The notes under the pieces are model-generated. The model had not been told where the DNA came from. It searched no databases and was given only the letters and a program-made list of their open reading frames with translations. A DNA stretch of 64,000 bases from Pseudarthrobacter naphthalenicus (GTDB lineage: Bacteria; Actinomycetota; Actinomycetes; Actinomycetales; Micrococcaceae). The translations under genes were made by a program, and so were the position numbers. This document shows, one piece after another, positions 47,541-58,681 of the stretch. Numbering within the stretch: position 1 is the stretch's first letter; each line of letters opens with the position of its first letter. The stretch covers positions 110,655 to 174,654 of the forward strand of contig NZ_JARESG010000010.1 in assembly GCF_029076445.1 (NCBI RefSeq). Reading direction: 5' to 3'.

Positions 47541-47996
47541 CTACTTGTAGAACCGGGCCAGGAACTCTGCAACGACGGCGGGGCGTTCCTGCCCTTCGAT
47601 TTCGATGGTGCTGGCGACTTTGATCTGGGCGCCGCCCTTGACCTCGGTGACTTCGGCGATGGTGGCCTGCATCCGGATGCGTGAGCCCACCTTCACCGGG
47701 GACGTGAAGCGGACTTTGTCCAGGCCGTAGTTGACCTTGGTGGTGACGCCCTCGACGTCGAACAGCTCGCCCCAGAACGGGATGATGAGTGAGAGGGTCA
47801 GGAAGCCGTGCGCGATCGGCGCGCCGAACGGCCCGTCCTTGGCGCGCTCAGGGTCCACGTGAATCCACTGGTCGTCACCGGTCGCGTCAGCGAACTTGTT
47901 GATTTGTTCCTGAGTGATTTCGGTGTATTCGGTGGCGCCGAGATCGGTGCCGGAAAGGGTGAGCAGTTTGTCGAAGTCGACGACGAGGTTGGGCAT
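47541..47996 (-). CDS. MaoC-family (R)-type enoyl-CoA hydratase
   Basis: 151 residues, a single hot-dog domain. The active-site pair Asp and His lies in GDDQWIHVDPERAKDGPFG followed by APIAHGFLTLSLI. It would add water to the 2-enoyl-CoA made by the ligase or dehydrogenase. It is separated from the upstream acyl-CoA dehydrogenase by 127 bases with a tandem repeat, and from the transporter by 40. Confidence 0.9.
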   Translation of the reverse strand: MPNLVVDFDKLLTLSGTDLGATEYTEITQEQINKFADATGDDQWIHVDPERAKDGPFGAPIAHGFLTLSLIIPFWGELFDVEGVTTKVNYGLDKVRFTSPVKVGSRIRMQATIAEVTEVKGGAQIKVASTIEIEGQERPAVVAEFLARFYK

Positions 47997-48080
47997 CTTT
48001 GCCTCCTGGTGAGGTGTGGTTGGTTGTTTTGTCTTTGTGTAAGTACGACGGCGGCTGCCGGGCTTCCGCCGTCGGCGCCG

Positions 48081-48133
48081 CTCAGCGGGTGGTTGGCGCC
48101 GCCGAGCGGGTGGTTGGCGCCGGTCAGCGGGTG
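48081..48133. repeat. 21-bp tandem repeat at the 3' end of the dehydrogenase gene
   Basis: Units at 48081-48101 and 48102-48122, with a partial third at 48123-48133. The third includes the last codons and the stop of the acyl-CoA dehydrogenase, so the gene's own 3' end has been copied into the spacer. Confidence 0.88.
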
Positions 48134-49365
48134 AAGGCGCTTTCGCCGGTGAGGGCCCGGCCGATGATGAGTGCGTTGATCTCGTGGGTTCCCTCGTAGG
48201 AATAGACGGCTTCTGCGTCCGCATGGAAGCGGGCGACGTCGGTGTCCAGGGTGATGCCGTTGCCGCCCACCACCTCGCGGGCCAGAGCCACTGTTTCGCG
48301 CATCAGCAACGACGTCTGCATTTTGGCCAGGGCTGACTCCTGGTCGCGGTAGATGCCCTTGGCCTGTTGCTCGGTCAGCCGCACCACCAGGGACAGGGAG
48401 GCGGTGACGTTCCCGAGCATCCGGGCGAGTTTCTCCTGGACCAGCTGGAACGAGCCGAGGCTGCGGCCGAACTGCTTACGCTCATTCACGTAGCCCAGGG
48501 CCGCTTCGAAGGCGCCGGCCTGGAGGCCGGTGGCGATCCATGCGACGTCCGAGCGCATGGCCCGCAGCATCGCCGCGACGTCGCGGAAAGAGTTCACGTT
48601 GTGCAGGCGCATCGCCTCGGGCACCCTCACCCCTGTCAGGGTGATGTGGGCGTTCTGCATCATCCGCAGGGACGTCTTGCCGTGGATCTTCTCCAGCGTC
48701 ACCCCGGGTGCCTCCCGCTCGACGAGGAAGGCTTTCACCTGTCCGTCCGCCACATCGCGGGCGAACACGGCCAGGACGTCGGCGGTGGAAGCGCCGCCGA
48801 TCCAGCGCTTCGCGCCGTCCAGGATCCAGCCGTCCCCCTCGCGCCGTGCCGTAGTGGACAGTCCGCCGGCGATGTCCGAACCTGACTCGGGTTCGGTGAG
48901 TGAGAAGACTCCCTTGAGCGAGAAGTCGATCACCCTGGGCATCCACTCCCGCTGCTGGGCCTCGGAGGCGCCCACACGGATGGCCGTGCGGAAAAGCCCC
49001 GCCTGCGCGGTGTACCACGTGGCCAACGACGCGTCCGTGCGGGCGAGTTCGAAGATCCGGAAGCCCTGGTAGATGCCCCGGGCAGGAACAGGTTCAGCAC
49101 CGGAGGCCCCGCCCGTCAGTTCGGCCGGTTCCATCAGGTCCAGGTCGATCAGCGGCTGACCCAATTCCGTGGGGAACTCGCCGCGCTCCCAGTGATCGGC
49201 CAGCAGCGGGTGCGCCTTCTCGTCCAGGAAGCTGCGAAGCCTGCCCAGGACCCGGCGTTCGCCGTCGGTCAGCAGCGACTCGGCGTCGTAGTAGTCACAG
49301 ACGCCGTACAGGCGTTCCGGGCTTGCCGTTGCCTGACCTGCGGCCAGGGTGGTTTCGGTGCTCAT
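48124..49365 (-). CDS. acyl-CoA dehydrogenase (phenylpropanoyl-CoA candidate)
   Basis: 413 residues starting MSTETTLAAGQ at 49365. FAD-binding TEPESGSD and WILDGAKRWIGG lie in the middle domain; the catalytic Glu lies in YSYEGTHEINALIIGRALTG near the end, as in glutaryl-CoA-like dehydrogenases. It would oxidise a saturated side chain, for example dihydroferuloyl-CoA, which lets the pathway accept both saturated and unsaturated phenylpropanoids. It begins one base after the amidohydrolase stops. Confidence 0.9.
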   Translation of the reverse strand: MSTETTLAAGQATASPERLYGVCDYYDAESLLTDGERRVLGRLRSFLDEKAHPLLADHWERGEFPTELGQPLIDLDLMEPAELTGGASGAEPVPARGIYQGFRIFELARTDASLATWYTAQAGLFRTAIRVGASEAQQREWMPRVIDFSLKGVFSLTEPESGSDIAGGLSTTARREGDGWILDGAKRWIGGASTADVLAVFARDVADGQVKAFLVEREAPGVTLEKIHGKTSLRMMQNAHITLTGVRVPEAMRLHNVNSFRDVAAMLRAMRSDVAWIATGLQAGAFEAALGYVNERKQFGRSLGSFQLVQEKLARMLGNVTASLSLVVRLTEQQAKGIYRDQESALAKMQTSLLMRETVALAREVVGGNGITLDTDVARFHADAEAVYSYEGTHEINALIIGRALTGESAFTR

Positions 49366-49366
49366 C

Positions 49367-50251
49367 TCAGCCTCCGAGCCCGAGCAGGCGGACGGCGTTG
49401 TGCTTGAGGATTTTGGGCCGGACCTCGTCCTTGAGTGGCAGGTCGGCGAACGCGCCGAGCCACTTCTGCGGGGTGATGAGCGGGAAGTCGGTGCCGAACA
49501 GGACCTTGTCCTGCAGGACCGAGTTGGACATCCGGACCAGGGACTCCGGGAAGTATTTCGGTGACCAGCCGGACAGGTCAATGAAGACGTTGGCTTTGTG
49601 GGTGGCGATGGAGTTGGCTTCGTCCTGCCAGGGCACCGAGGGGTGGGCCATGATGATCTGCAGTTCCGGGAAATCGGCTGCCACCGCGTCGAGCAGGAGC
49701 GGGTTGGAGTAGGCCAGTTTGATCCCGTAGCCGCCGGGCAGGCCTGCGCCCATGCCGTTCTGGCCGGTGTGGAAGATCGCGGGCAGTCCGAGTTCCTGGA
49801 GTGTTTCCCAGAGAGGGTAGAACTGCTCGTTGGAGGGGTCGAAGCCCTGCAGGGAGGGGTGGAACTTGAAACCGCGGGCCCCGAGTTCAATGGCCTGGTG
49901 CTTGGCCCTGGCGATCGCTTCTTCCCCGGTGCGCGGGTCCACGCTGCCGAACGGAATGAGCACATCGTTGTTCCTCGCGGCGCCCGCGATCAGGTCCGGG
50001 ATGCTGTTCGGCTCGTGCTTGAGCTGGGTCCGCGCGTCCACGGTGAACACGACGGCGGCCATGTTCAGTTCCCGGTAGGTTTCAGCGATGCGGTCAAGGG
50101 ACGGGGACCGGTCCTCGGCTTTGAAGTACTTCGCGGACGCCTCGGTCAGGGCCGGCGGCAGCGATTCATGGCCGTGGCCGTCCACCTCCAGGTGAACGTG
50201 CATGTCAATCGCATCGACTTTGGCGGCATCGATGCCGAGTTCGTAACGCAT
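49367..50251 (-). CDS. amidohydrolase-2 family enzyme, CouO-like beta-ketoacyl-CoA hydrolase candidate
   Basis: 294 residues, TIM-barrel metal hydrolase. The metal-binding IDMHVHLE is at about 15-22, FKFHPSLQGF, IMAHPSVPW and the late Asp in LFGTDFPLI complete the site. A member of this family (CouO) hydrolyses the beta-ketoacyl-CoA of p-coumarate in Rhodococcus, releasing a benzoate and acetyl-CoA. Its presence in place of a thiolase is the best evidence for this route. It could instead be an unrelated decarboxylase-like member. Confidence 0.85.
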   Translation of the reverse strand: MRYELGIDAAKVDAIDMHVHLEVDGHGHESLPPALTEASAKYFKAEDRSPSLDRIAETYRELNMAAVVFTVDARTQLKHEPNSIPDLIAGAARNNDVLIPFGSVDPRTGEEAIARAKHQAIELGARGFKFHPSLQGFDPSNEQFYPLWETLQELGLPAIFHTGQNGMGAGLPGGYGIKLAYSNPLLLDAVAADFPELQIIMAHPSVPWQDEANSIATHKANVFIDLSGWSPKYFPESLVRMSNSVLQDKVLFGTDFPLITPQKWLGAFADLPLKDEVRPKILKHNAVRLLGLGG

Positions 50252-50288
50252 ACAGATGTCCTTAAGTCAGGTGGCCGGAGCAGGGTGG

Positions 50289-51227
50289 CTAGCGGGTCGG
50301 GGCCGGCTCGGGCTTGAGCTCCTCGGGCAGCGGGAGGAATTCCTCGCCGTAGCTCTGGAGCGTGTCGGCGTTGAACAGCTCACCGGCGTTCTCGAGCAGG
50401 GCGTCGTAGCTCCACCCGCCCTCGCGGTATTCGGTGGTGGCTGCCTCGGGGTGCGTCCAAACCTGCAGCCGGTCTCCGCCGGCACCGATGACCTGCCCGG
50501 TGATCCCTGCCGCGGCATCGGAGGCGAGGAACGCAACCAGGCCCGCGACGTCGTCGGCCGTTCCGAAGCCCAGGTCATGCCGGAAGAAGGAGGGCATGAC
50601 TTCGCCGCGCTCGTCGGCTTCAACGGCCTTCTGGAAGTACGGGACCGTTTTGGTCATGGCGGTGGCGGCCACGGGAATCACGCTGTTGACCGTGACGCCG
50701 GCCTTCTTCATTTCCAGGGCCCAGGTGCGGACCATGCCCACGATGCCGGCCTTGGCTGCCGCGTAGTTGGTCTGGCCGAAGTTGCCGCGCTGGCCCGTAG
50801 GGGAACCGATGGTGATGATCCTGCCCGGGATGTTGTTTTCCTTGAAGTAGGCGAATGCCTCGCGGACGCAGGTGAAGGTGCCCTTCAGATGGACGTTGAT
50901 GACCAGGTCGAAGTCCTCGTCGGTCATCTTCAGGAGGGACTTGTCCCGCAGGATGCCCGCGTTGGTCACCAGGATGTCCAGGCGGCCGAAGGCTTTGACG
51001 GCGCCTTCTACCAGCGCCTTGGCGGCTTCGGTGCTGCCCACCGGAGCGACGACGGCGGTGGCGCGGCCTCCGTCTGCCTCAATTTGGGCCACAGCCTGGG
51101 CGGCCGTGTCGGCGTTGACGTCGTTGATGACGACGGCGGCCCCCTGGCGTGCGAGTTCCCGGGCGTAGGCGAGGCCAAGTCCCTGACCGCTTCCGGTGAC
51201 GATTGCTACTTTCCCTGACAGGCTCAT
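50289..51227 (-). CDS. short-chain dehydrogenase, 3-hydroxyacyl-CoA dehydrogenase candidate
   Basis: 312 residues. The cofactor motif is VTGSGQGLGLAYARELA, the active-site Tyr and Lys lie in NYAAAKAGIVGM, and INDVNADTA favours NAD. It resembles the dehydrogenase units of multifunctional (MFE-2) enzymes (CouN position). It is the first gene of the six-gene run, with the promoter at 51308-51336 upstream. Confidence 0.87.
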   Translation of the reverse strand: MSLSGKVAIVTGSGQGLGLAYARELARQGAAVVINDVNADTAAQAVAQIEADGGRATAVVAPVGSTEAAKALVEGAVKAFGRLDILVTNAGILRDKSLLKMTDEDFDLVINVHLKGTFTCVREAFAYFKENNIPGRIITIGSPTGQRGNFGQTNYAAAKAGIVGMVRTWALEMKKAGVTVNSVIPVAATAMTKTVPYFQKAVEADERGEVMPSFFRHDLGFGTADDVAGLVAFLASDAAAGITGQVIGAGGDRLQVWTHPEAATTEYREGGWSYDALLENAGELFNADTLQSYGEEFLPLPEELKPEPAPTR

Positions 51228-51307
51228 CGCTGCTCCTTTGCATTGCGCCCTTGCGGCGGATTCCCCGGGAGGCCGGCATGTGATGCCCGTCTCCCTTGTC
51301 TGGTTCA

Positions 51308-51336
51308 ATAAGAAACCAAATCCTTGAAAAAGTCAA
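51308..51336 (-). promoter_or_regulatory. promoter of the six-gene cinnamate-like operon
   Basis: On the minus strand TTGACT (51331-51336), 17 bases, TCTTAT (51308-51313). The transcript would begin at about 51300, some 75 bases before the SDR start at 51227. Two symmetrical sequences overlap it: TTGAAAAAGTCAA at 51324-51336 and TGGTT-N8-AACCA at 51301-51318. Confidence 0.75.
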
Positions 51337-51423
51337 TCATTTATTTCTGCATCCAAACTTGCGCTGCTTCCGACCCGCGCCGCGGGTCCGGAATTTCCGC
51401 CAACACGGCGTTCGGTGGGATCA

Positions 51424-51436
51424 TTGAATAATTCAA
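51424..51436. promoter_or_regulatory. MarR operator candidate (TTGAA-N3-TTCAA)
   Basis: TTGAATAATTCAA is a perfect palindrome 29 bases upstream of the MarR start. A related 13-mer, TTGAAAAAGTCAA (11 of 13 matches), overlaps the -35 box of the divergent operon at 51324-51336. Two matching sites in the divergent gap suggest that the MarR protein controls both units. Confidence 0.65.
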
Positions 51437-51465
51437 CGAAACAGCCCGCCGGCCCGAAAGGCATC

Positions 51466-51957
51466 ATGACACTCCAGGCAACGGACGCCGCCGTAAACTC
51501 CAGCGAGCCTTCCTCGAGACTGGCGGAATCCAGCATCAGCAATGACATGGGTTTCCTGCTGGCCAAGCTGCACGCGGCCGGAAGTGTGCTGAACAATGCC
51601 GCCCTGGCCGAGTTCGGGCTGAAAGAGCGCTCCTACTCGGTGCTCGCGCTGGCCTGCGGCAACCTCGGCCCTACGCAGCGGGAGCTGGCTGAGTTCCTCA
51701 GCCTTGACCCCAGCCAGATTGTCGCCCTCATTGACGAACTGGAGCAGCGCGGCCTGGTGGAACGGAAGCCGGGGGTTTCGGACCGGCGGCAGAAGCTGGT
51801 GGCCGCCACCGCGGAAGGCCGGAAGGTCCACGGCTCGGCACAGAAGGCCACCAAGGCCGCCGAAGCCCGGCACCTGAGCATGCTCTCCGAGCGGGAAGTG
51901 GCCTCGCTGCGGGCAATCCTCCGCAAGGCCGTGTGGGCCGAAGAGACGCCCGCTTAA
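51466..51957 (+). CDS. MarR-family repressor (CouR/PhdR-like candidate)
   Basis: 163 residues from the ATG at 51466, which has GAAAGG 6 bases upstream; a GTG at 51415 would cut into the operator region. The winged helix (about 55-115) contains GPTQRELAEFLSLDPSQIVALI and RKPGVSDRRQKLVAATAEG. In cou and phd clusters the MarR repressor is released by the CoA thioester of the substrate. It is divergent from the six-gene operon. Confidence 0.88.
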   Translation: MTLQATDAAVNSSEPSSRLAESSISNDMGFLLAKLHAAGSVLNNAALAEFGLKERSYSVLALACGNLGPTQRELAEFLSLDPSQIVALIDELEQRGLVERKPGVSDRRQKLVAATAEGRKVHGSAQKATKAAEARHLSMLSEREVASLRAILRKAVWAEETPA

Positions 51958-52039
51958 GAATGCCCTGCGGCAGGTCCGCTGTGGATTGTCCGGCTATGCC
52001 ACCCGGCAGGATTCCGCGGAAGACTACACACGGGAGAAC

Positions 52040-52116
52040 TGGAGCCTCCTGTCAGATTCGAACTGACGACCCCCGCTTTACAAGAGCGGTGCTCTGGCCA
52101 ACTGAGCTAAGGAGGC
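52040..52116 (-). tRNA. tRNA-Thr (anticodon TGT), CCA encoded
   Basis: A complete cloverleaf on the minus strand: acceptor GCCTCCT paired with AGGAGGC, D-arm AGCTCAGTTGGCCAGAGC, anticodon stem-loop CCGCTCTTGTAAAGCGG, T-arm GTCAGTTCGAATCTGAC, then T-CCA. The anticodon TGT reads ACA. Confidence 0.97.
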
Positions 52117-52240
52117 GCACCCATACCGGGTGTGCGCCTGAACGGCGCTAGATAAGGTTAGCCCAAGTCCGCCCGCTCGTAAAAACGCGCGCACCGCCGT
52201 CGTCAATGGCCCAGCGCAGCGCGGCCCACAAAGAAACGAC

Positions 52241-52278
52241 AATGGCCCGGCCCCGGAGCGAACCGGGACCGGGCCATT
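52241..52278 (-). terminator. terminator of the DsbA-like gene
   Basis: 16-base arms with one mismatch (AATGGCCCGGCCCCGG and CCGGGACCGGGCCATT) around a 6-base loop, 22 bases downstream of the stop codon. On the plus strand a TTT run follows. Confidence 0.85.
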
Positions 52279-52300
52279 TTTCAGCTGGGCTGCGGACGGA

Positions 52301-53191
52301 TCAGCCCTTCGCGGCGATCGCGGCCTGGAGGAAGTCCGGGAACGGGGTCTGGGCGCTGGCGCCCTTGCCCCACTGCTGGCCGTCAACAAACACGGTGGGC
52401 GTGCCGGTCACACCGATGGCGGCGGCTTCCTTGGTGGTGAACTTCACGAACGGGCGGTAGGTCTTATCATCCACACAGGTGTCGATGGGCTTGGCCCCGA
52501 CGTCGGTGGCCATCTTCTTCAGGTCATTGTCGGAGATGCCCGCGGAGCCTTCGGCAGGCTGCTTGGCGAAGAGCGCATCAACGAAGGCGGCGTACTTTTC
52601 CGGGGACTCATTCACAACGCAGGCGGCCGCGTTGGCTGCACGGGAGGAGTAGTTGGTGGAGGACCGGCTGTCCAGGAAGCCAAGAGCGCGGTATTCGACA
52701 CTGATCTTGCCCTCGTTGCGCAGCGAGGTCAGCTGCTCGTTGTACTGGGCCTCGAAGTTCTTGCAGACCGGGCAGATGAAGTCGATGTACAGGACCACCT
52801 TGACCGGCTTGCCGGCTTCGGCCTGGGCGCCCGGCGCAACCACCTCGGCAGGGGCGGCCTGCGGCGGTTCGCCCACGGACGCGGCGTCAACGGTGGCCGG
52901 TTCGGACTTGGCAACCTCGGAGTTGGCGAGCAATGTGATGCCGCCGTGAATGTTGCCGTTGGCCGGAGTCGGTCCCTGATCGGCGATGGGCGCGTTCTGC
53001 CGCATCGTCGTGGTCACCACCAGAGCCACCACCGCAAGGATGGCCACTACGGCCACCACGATGCCCCAGCCGATCAGCAGCTTGTTGCGCTTGTCCTTCT
53101 TAAGCTGGGCCTCCCGGATCAGGCGGGCCTTCTCGCGCGCCTCCGAAGTGCGCTCAGCCTTGGACTTACGTATTTCATTTGCGGGGCTCAT
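52301..53191 (-). CDS. membrane-anchored DsbA-like thiol oxidoreductase
   Basis: 296 residues. A basic, helical N-terminus of about 38 residues is followed by one membrane helix (about 39-61). The thioredoxin-fold domain (about 125-296) has the active site DFICPVC and the cis-Pro in VTGTPTVFVDG. A further Cys pair (AACV; IDTC) may stabilise the insert. It oxidises or isomerises disulfides outside the membrane. The family is often annotated as a DsbA-domain protein with serine/threonine-kinase-associated context, which is not seen here. Confidence 0.92.
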   Translation of the reverse strand: MSPANEIRKSKAERTSEAREKARLIREAQLKKDKRNKLLIGWGIVVAVVAILAVVALVVTTTMRQNAPIADQGPTPANGNIHGGITLLANSEVAKSEPATVDAASVGEPPQAAPAEVVAPGAQAEAGKPVKVVLYIDFICPVCKNFEAQYNEQLTSLRNEGKISVEYRALGFLDSRSSTNYSSRAANAAACVVNESPEKYAAFVDALFAKQPAEGSAGISDNDLKKMATDVGAKPIDTCVDDKTYRPFVKFTTKEAAAIGVTGTPTVFVDGQQWGKGASAQTPFPDFLQAAIAAKG

Positions 53192-53370
53192 GTGTTCCTA
53201 GGGTCGATCGACATAGGGGGACCACTCTGTGGCGACTCCATCCATTTTAGGACAGAAACCTGAGAGCTTGCCTTTTCAAGTATTAGTCCCTGATACCGGC
53301 GGACGAATGGCCCCGAAGTATCCATCCTATTAAGGTGGCTTAAAGGCACAAGCAACCCCAGGGGGCCGCA

Positions 53371-54862
<1,492 letters not shown>

Positions 54863-54873
<11 letters not shown>

Positions 54874-55693
54874 AAGCCGCCCCGCCAAGCATCCCCTCGC
54901 CCTGTCCCCCGAACTCCGGGAGGCCGTCCGGCGCATCGCCGGGACCGACCACCTGCTGGTGGCTTTGGACTTCGACGGCACCATTTCCCCGATTGTGGAC
55001 CGCGCCGGAGACGCCCGCCCGCTCCCGCGTTCGGCTACCGCCCTCGCCGGGCTGGCCGCCCTTCCGCGCACGACGACGGCACTCCTCTCAGGCCGTGCCC
55101 TCGCCTCCCTGCGTGCGGTGGCGTCGCCCCCGGTGGACACCCTGCTGATCGGCAGCCACGGGGCTGAAGCCTGGCTCGGCCCCGGCTCCACGGAGCTGAC
55201 CCTCGACGAGGACCAGCGAATCCTGCTCGCCGAAGTACGCGGCCTGCTTGAGGAAATCGTGGAGCAGGCGCCGGGCACGCTGCTGGAAGACAAGCCCGCC
55301 GGCGTGGTCCTGCACACCCGCCTCGCTGAGGACGACGTCGCCGAGGACGCGGTGGCTGCGGCCCGTTCCCTCCTCCAGGACCACAAAGGCGTGTTCCTGA
55401 AAACCGGCAAGCGCGTCCTGGAAACCTCTGTGGTCAACGCGTCCAAGGGGGAAGGCCTGACCTTCCTGCGCCAGATTACGGGGGCGACGGCGGTCCTCTT
55501 CGCCGGAGACGATGTCACCGACGAGGATGCCCTGGGCCGGCTTGAGCCCGGCGATGTGGGCGTGAAGGTCGGACTGGACTTCACCCAGGCAGAGTTCCGG
55601 GTGGAGTCGCCGGTTCACGTGGCGGAACTGCTGGAGGCGCTGCTGCAGGAGCGGAGCCTGGTGGTGGCCGAAGAAGAACCCGGGCCCGCCTGA
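54863..55693 (+). CDS. otsB: trehalose-6-phosphate phosphatase
   Basis: 276 residues, HAD superfamily. The nucleophile motif is DFDGTISPI (about 36-44), and FAGDDVTDEDAL gives the last acidic pair. It dephosphorylates the OtsA product to trehalose. The ATG at 54863 lies inside the otsA 3' end, so the two are translationally coupled. Confidence 0.95.
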
Positions 55694-55925
55694 GCCTGGA
55701 CCGCATGGTCAACCTCACATGTGACCTCCGTAACATTTGCAACAATAACCACGGCGTCTGACATACTCTTGGTTGTGATGTGGCGCACAGAACCGTGCGG
55801 CGTCACGCGATACTCCTCGGCTTCGGCCGGGGAGTACACGGCTGCAATGCCGTGGATAACTGAATTACATGACCATTCACTACGGATCGTCCGGCACGTA
55901 CCTGCCGGTGAAGGGATTGATAACT

Positions 55926-57008
<1,083 letters not shown>

Positions 57009-57058
57009 TCCCCACCGGCGCCTTAGCCACCCGGTGATCGAGACTCTCGAGAACCACT

Positions 57059-57103
57059 GAACGACGGCGGCCCTCCCCCACAACGGGAGGGCCGCCGTCG
57101 TTC
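57059..57103 (+). terminator. terminator of the ABC ATPase gene
   Basis: A perfect 19-base inverted repeat (arm GAACGACGGCGGCCCTCCC) around a 7-base loop, 50 bases downstream of the stop codon. Confidence 0.95.
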
Positions 57104-57152
57104 GTTGAAGGCATTTTGCCACTGGCACCCTGATGTACGAAAGAATTGACTC

Positions 57153-58571
57153 ATGACCGATGAAAACAGCGCCCAGTGGCACGATGAGCCCACCGACTAC
57201 GCGCAGGTGGGCAAACTGCCACGGTTTGAGGCGGCAAGCGCCAATGATTCCAAACTCGCCGCCGTCTCGAGTTCGCTGAGCATCACGGCGGCCGCGGCGG
57301 ATCCCGAACTCCTTGACCTGCCCTGGCACATCGCGTTGGAGGACTGGCCCGCGGAGAACCTCGCGGCCCTCCCCCGCGGCATCTCACGCCACATTGTGCG
57401 GTTCGCGCATCTGGGTGGCTCCGTCATTGCCATCAAGGAAACGTCGGAGCACATCGCCCGGCATGAATACCACATGCTCCGTAAGCTGGCGCGCCTGGAT
57501 GTCCCGTGTGTGGACCCGGTGGCGGTCATCACCGGCCGCACCACCGTGGACGGGCGGCCGCTGAACCCGGTGCTGGTCACGCGCCACCTGAAGTTCTCCA
57601 TGCCGTACCGCGCCCTGTTCTCCCAGATGCTGCGCAAGGACACCCTGACCCGACTCATCGACGCCCAGGCGCTCCTGATGGTCCGGTTGCACCTGGTGGG
57701 CTTCTACTGGGGCGACGTTTCGCTGTCCAACACGCTGTTCCGCCGTGATGCCGGCGCCTTTGCCGCCTATCTGGTGGATGCCGAAACGGGCGAGCTGTAC
57801 CCTGACCTGTCCACGGGCCAGCGCGAATATGACCTTGAGATCGCCCGGGTCAATATCGCCGGTGAGCTGATGGACCTCCTGGATGGTGGCCTCATCGAGG
57901 AGAAGGTGGACCCGGTAGCCACCAGTGAACTCATCATGGAAAGTTACCGCCGGCTCTGGGCAGAACTGACGGAGAAGGAGTCCTTCGAACTCGGCGAACG
58001 CTGGCGTGTGGCCGCCCGCATCCGGCGGCTCAACGAACTCGGCTTCGACGTCGAGGAATACGCCATCAAGACCACCCAGAACGGGACCACCATCCAGCTC
58101 CAGCCCAAGGTGGTGGACGCCGGCCACCACATGCGCCGGCTGCTCCGCCTGACCGGGCTGGATGCCCAGGAAAACCAGGCCAGGCGCCTGCTCAATGACA
58201 TGGACACCTTCCGGGCGGACAACAACCCGGGGATGGACGAGGAATACAGCGCCCATCTGTGGGTCAGCCAGGTGTTCGAACCAATCGTCCGGTCCATCCC
58301 CCGCGACCTGTCCCGCAAGCTGGAGCCTGCCGAGGCCGTGCACGAGGTCCTGGAACACCGCTGGTACATGTCCGAGGAGCAGGCCCGCCACATCCCCCTC
58401 GCCGAGGCTGTGCAGTCCTACATCGATTCGATCCTTCGCCACCGCCGCGACGAGGCCGCTATCATGCTCAACCCGGACACCGGCATGCTGAAGATCCTCG
58501 AAGCGGAGAACGAGGAGTCCCGGTACGGGGATGAGGAAACCATCGACGAGTATCCGGACGTCGACGACTAA
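57153..58571 (+). CDS. DUF4032 protein with kinase-like fold
   Basis: 472 residues. The first 230 residues look like an atypical kinase: IAIKETSEHIARHEYHMLRKL (Lys and Glu candidates), and the catalytic-loop-like GFYWGDVSLSNTLF with the metal-binding candidate VDAETGEL after it. The second half (about 240-460) is the conserved DUF4032 region (VEEYAIKTTQNGTTIQLQPK, EVLEHRWYMSEE). It is widespread in Actinobacteria and its substrate is unknown. Confidence 0.8.
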   Translation: MTDENSAQWHDEPTDYAQVGKLPRFEAASANDSKLAAVSSSLSITAAAADPELLDLPWHIALEDWPAENLAALPRGISRHIVRFAHLGGSVIAIKETSEHIARHEYHMLRKLARLDVPCVDPVAVITGRTTVDGRPLNPVLVTRHLKFSMPYRALFSQMLRKDTLTRLIDAQALLMVRLHLVGFYWGDVSLSNTLFRRDAGAFAAYLVDAETGELYPDLSTGQREYDLEIARVNIAGELMDLLDGGLIEEKVDPVATSELIMESYRRLWAELTEKESFELGERWRVAARIRRLNELGFDVEEYAIKTTQNGTTIQLQPKVVDAGHHMRRLLRLTGLDAQENQARRLLNDMDTFRADNNPGMDEEYSAHLWVSQVFEPIVRSIPRDLSRKLEPAEAVHEVLEHRWYMSEEQARHIPLAEAVQSYIDSILRHRRDEAAIMLNPDTGMLKILEAENEESRYGDEETIDEYPDVDD

Positions 58572-58608
58572 GACCCGCCGGGGCTGCAGCACGCTTGGGT
58601 TAAAACCC

Positions 58609-58668
58609 AACTAGGTAGCAGTAACTGTCGTTATGGGCGCTCAAAACGACACTTGCTGCTACCCAGTT
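58609..58668. repeat. 60-bp palindromic repeat, REP-like
   Basis: Two 24-base arms (58609-58632 and 58645-58668) pair at 21 of 24 positions around a 12-base centre (atgggcgctcaa). Directly before it a 16-base perfect palindrome TTGGGTTAAAACCCAA covers 58595-58610. The element lies between two converging genes, where it could terminate both. The sequence and place resemble interspersed palindromes I recall from Arthrobacter genomes. Confidence 0.75.
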
Positions 58669-58681
58669 TCGTAGATGCGGC

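Noticed and set aside
52152..52170. Iron-box-like sequence (TAAGGTTAGCCCAAG) upstream of tRNA-Thr
   Set aside because: One half matches well but the other does not (about 12/19). It lies where the tRNA promoter is expected, and iron control of a tRNA is unlikely.
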